Source: Mugil cephalus
Lineage: Eukaryota; Chordata; Actinopteri; Mugiliformes; Mugilidae
Reading direction: 5' to 3'
DNA length: 64,000 nucleotides
NCBI RefSeq assembly: GCF_022458985.1
Contig: NC_061789.1
Location: forward strand, 17,206,357-17,270,356
The notes below the pieces were generated by a model. That model was not told where the DNA came from, did no database searches, and saw only the letters and a list, made by a program, of their open reading frames with translations. The position numbers and the translations under genes were made by a program. This document shows positions 61,550 to 64,000 of this stretch, piece by piece (the first letter of the stretch is position 1; every line of letters begins with the position of its first letter).

Positions 61550-62800
61550 TCTTCAAAGGTAAAGGTTCTCAAACGCGGGGTAATGGGTGGGGGAAGTGGA
61601 GGGGGATTATGCAAACTTCACAGTGATTAATTTTGGCCTGAGATGTATCTGCACTGACGGTAGCCGGGAGAGGAGCATATTGATTGATTGCTGCGGCGGG
61701 CGCGAGGTTCTGCACATTTACTTTTTGATGAATAGGCTGTCAGGCCCACGAACAACCAAATATGGCCCTGTAAATGAATGTTTAAGCGATTATGGTATAA
61801 GTGTAAATATTACACATCCATTAAGGAGGATTACATTTGGTGCCACTCTGGGAGGGGAGGAAATAAAAGGGACAAGCCCGCTGAATATCCCAGAGGTGGT
61901 GCGTGGAGAAATGTGGCTTTAATCTGCATGTGTAATGTTTTAGAATTCTAAATAGGAAAGTCCTTGACATTAATCTGTGCGTGCCTGCGTGCGGCGAGCG
62001 TGTATCTTTATGTAGGCTGGTGTGTGTGTGTTTTCAAGAGGCCAAGACTGAAGATGGGGGCTTTAAGTTGACAGAGCATGCCAGTGCATCCGCCCGCTCA
62101 AATTACCACGAGAAAAAAAAGAAAAGAAAAAGAAAACGTATCCGGGGTGTTGCACTGGAGGTGAGAACGGGAATAAATGTCTGCTTCAAAGATGATTTGT
62201 GCTCAGCGTGGATTAATTCCCCCACCTAAGAAAAATCAATAGCACGGCGTGCCATAGGAATACATTTGTGTCACCTCTTGGGGGGACAAAGAAGTGAAAA
62301 CACAGCTCAGAAGCAGTTCAGACAATACACATCAGAATGACGAAAAACCCAAACAACAACCGAACTGGTTAGCAGGCTCATTCTGGAGAGCTGCCAGTAA
62401 TTAAGGGATTTCTCTCTTTGTCTCTTTCCCTGAATCTCTCTCCATCTCGATGTGAATTAAATGCGCTTCCAAAATAGCTCTCGTGCAATCTTTAACGTTT
62501 GAAACTTAAACGCCTCATCATTCAAAATATGCAAATATATTCCCCACATTCATCATTCATTGTTTAAATAAGCACTTTCCATCTCATTTCTTGGCAGTCA
62601 AATCCCGGCGTTCGACCCTTGTATCTGCAGCCTTTCACTCTATTTCGCTTGATTTATTATTATTAGAGAGCGCACTCCATGTATTTAAACTCCAGATGCA
62701 TGTAAACACAAGGCCCTCAAGGGCATGCTGCACGCATGGAAAACATACACATCACGAGCAACACAACGAGAGAGACTGATTTCAAACACAGAAATAAATC
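61550..62800. other. Candidate conserved non-coding block
   Basis: A mostly repeat-free 1.2-kb stretch dense in homeobox-type cores (TAAT/ATTA), TTATGCAAA (POU-type), TGATTGATTG (PBX/MEIS-like), GTAAATATTACA and AATATGCAAATATA. A 111-codon open frame at 61587-61922 has no family resemblance, but its low stop density agrees with constrained sequence. Only cross-species alignment could show conservation. Confidence 0.3.
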
Positions 62801-64000
62801 CCTCTGGGAGAAGCCCAGCATTTTTTTTTTTTTTTTTTTTCCTCAACAGCGTGTCAAAAGACTGAAAACAAATCTGTTGTCCTTGTGGCAGGCTGCTGTG
62901 TAACAAACTGTTTTTGCATGAGAATATTTAGTTTTTGGTCCTGGGAAACATCTTAACTTTTGAACTTTGCGTCCAGGTTGACTTTCAAAGTACTTTTAGG
63001 AAAATATCTACATCATGCAAACATGCTGTTTCACAGCGTTTGCCTTCCATTTCCATATCCCCAGACGGAGCGTCCTCATCCTCGCATTGACTAAATGATA
63101 AACGCCAGGGCCTGTGTTTGCGCTGATCTTCTGAAGACAAGACAGACAGGAGATCAATAAGCTTCCCATTTTCTACCCACCCAACCCCCCCCCCACAATT
63201 TCGCCCTCTTCCCCACTCTTTCCCCAAACCGTGGCTCAGCCATTGCATCCTCTCTGACGGTCCGTTTCTCTGCCTTTCACTCACACTCCCACAAAAACCG
63301 CGCGCCGCCCTTCTCCCACCTTCCTCCTGCTCCGTCCTGCTTTATAAGAAATATAATCCCATTGATCCAAAACCCGATGGGAAGCGTTGATCTGTAAACA
63401 GACGCGTCCTCAATAAGAGCCGTCCAGTCCTCCGGGGAGGAGATGGAGGGACGGTGGGCGTGTGGTGTTCTAGGTGTTCTCCCGGGACTGGAGAAGTGCG
63501 CCTGTGAAAAGGGCTGCTGCGAGAGCGGAGAAAGTGGTGGTGTGTCCTGGCATCATTTATCAGGTTTATTGCTTTCTTGTCTTGTTGCCGACTGCCGTCG
63601 GCCCTCACCTGGCCCTCCTGCTCCCGGTAAACCTTGCTTCGATCAAGCTATGTTCTACTCAAGCAATTAAAAGTCTGCAGCTCGGGGTGAATGGATGGAA
63701 AGGTGTGACATTTTGCTTTTGACTGACGATGAATCCAGAGTGACGGCACGGACAGGCGCATCCAGGCGCAGATATGGATTTATCTTTCCCCCTTATGTTC
63801 CAACACTTTCCCCGCTATCCCTCCTCCAGCCTCTCCTCCGGCCTTTCCTGCCATGTTATTCTGCCTATTCCTGAGGCGACGGGCCCAGCCGTGAGGGAGT
63901 GTGCCCCGCTCCCCACCTCATCCTAAATCATTACTTGACAGTTTAAAAGGGCACAAAGCAACAGATGGCTTTTCTCTGTGTTTCCATGGTTATTCCCTTT
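62800..64000. other. Distal end of window, no gene identified
   Basis: Contains a T-run (62820-62841), a C-run (63185-63194) and a CpG-richer stretch near 63290-63660 with a TATA-like TTTATAAG (63341-63348). That could be a promoter of a gene outside the window, but no coding exon with splice sites is convincing. Confidence 0.4.

Noticed and set aside
61587-61922. 111-codon plus-strand open frame in distal spacer
   Set aside because: No domain or signal; more likely low stop density within a non-coding block. Kept only as part of the candidate regulatory block.
63300-63680. Possible first exon of a gene leaving the window
   Set aside because: TATA-like motif and higher CpG are suggestive, but no coding frame with a defensible donor could be linked to a known family.

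Overview
This window is nuclear DNA of a ray-finned fish, most likely a percomorph-like teleost. The genes are split into many short exons bounded by GT/AG (a few GC/AG) splice sites. The spacers carry fish-type Tc1/mariner and hAT remnants, the common fish '...GGCTGGAGCCTATCCC...' repeat and many microsatellites. The order and orientation CNTNAP1 (+), EZH1 (-), RAMP2 (+) is the same as on human chromosome 17q21, so this is an old conserved block.

Layout: 1-7.6 kb is non-coding DNA 5' of CNTNAP1, with Tc1-like fragments and simple repeats. 7841-21427 (+) is CNTNAP1 (Caspr1/paranodin), reconstructed here as 24 coding exons giving 1,306 aa, followed by an apparent 3.1-kb 3' UTR. 26025-36266 (-) is EZH1, the SET-domain catalytic subunit of PRC2, reconstructed as 19 coding exons giving 766 aa; its 3' UTR runs towards that of CNTNAP1, tail to tail. 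40842-44488 (+) is RAMP2, with two possible 5' ends (two signal-peptide exons) joining the same two body exons. 52568-53215 and 54645-56044 (-) are two tandem actinoporin-like genes with identical two-exon structure. 45.8-52 kb and 56.5-64 kb show no supportable gene.

The genes do unrelated jobs: axo-glial septate junction adhesion at paranodes (CNTNAP1), H3K27 methylation (EZH1), adrenomedullin/CGRP receptor trafficking (RAMP2) and membrane-binding pore-forming-fold proteins (actinoporin-like). Their proximity is best read as inherited synteny, with the actinoporin-like pair lying beside it.

Points most worth a second look: (1) the actinoporin-like pair, one copy of which has lost several residues of the lipid-binding surface; (2) two alternative 5' ends of RAMP2; (3) a 112-bp near-identical direct repeat carrying paired GATA sites, one copy just upstream of RAMP2; (4) three GC-AG introns and a shortened 29-bp microexon in EZH1; (5) an exactly 1,000-bp transposon with YY1-like motifs in its inverted repeats, nested in a hAT-like element inside an EZH1 intron. 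All exon boundaries were derived by hand from reading frame, splice consensus and family knowledge; no alignment or expression data were available.
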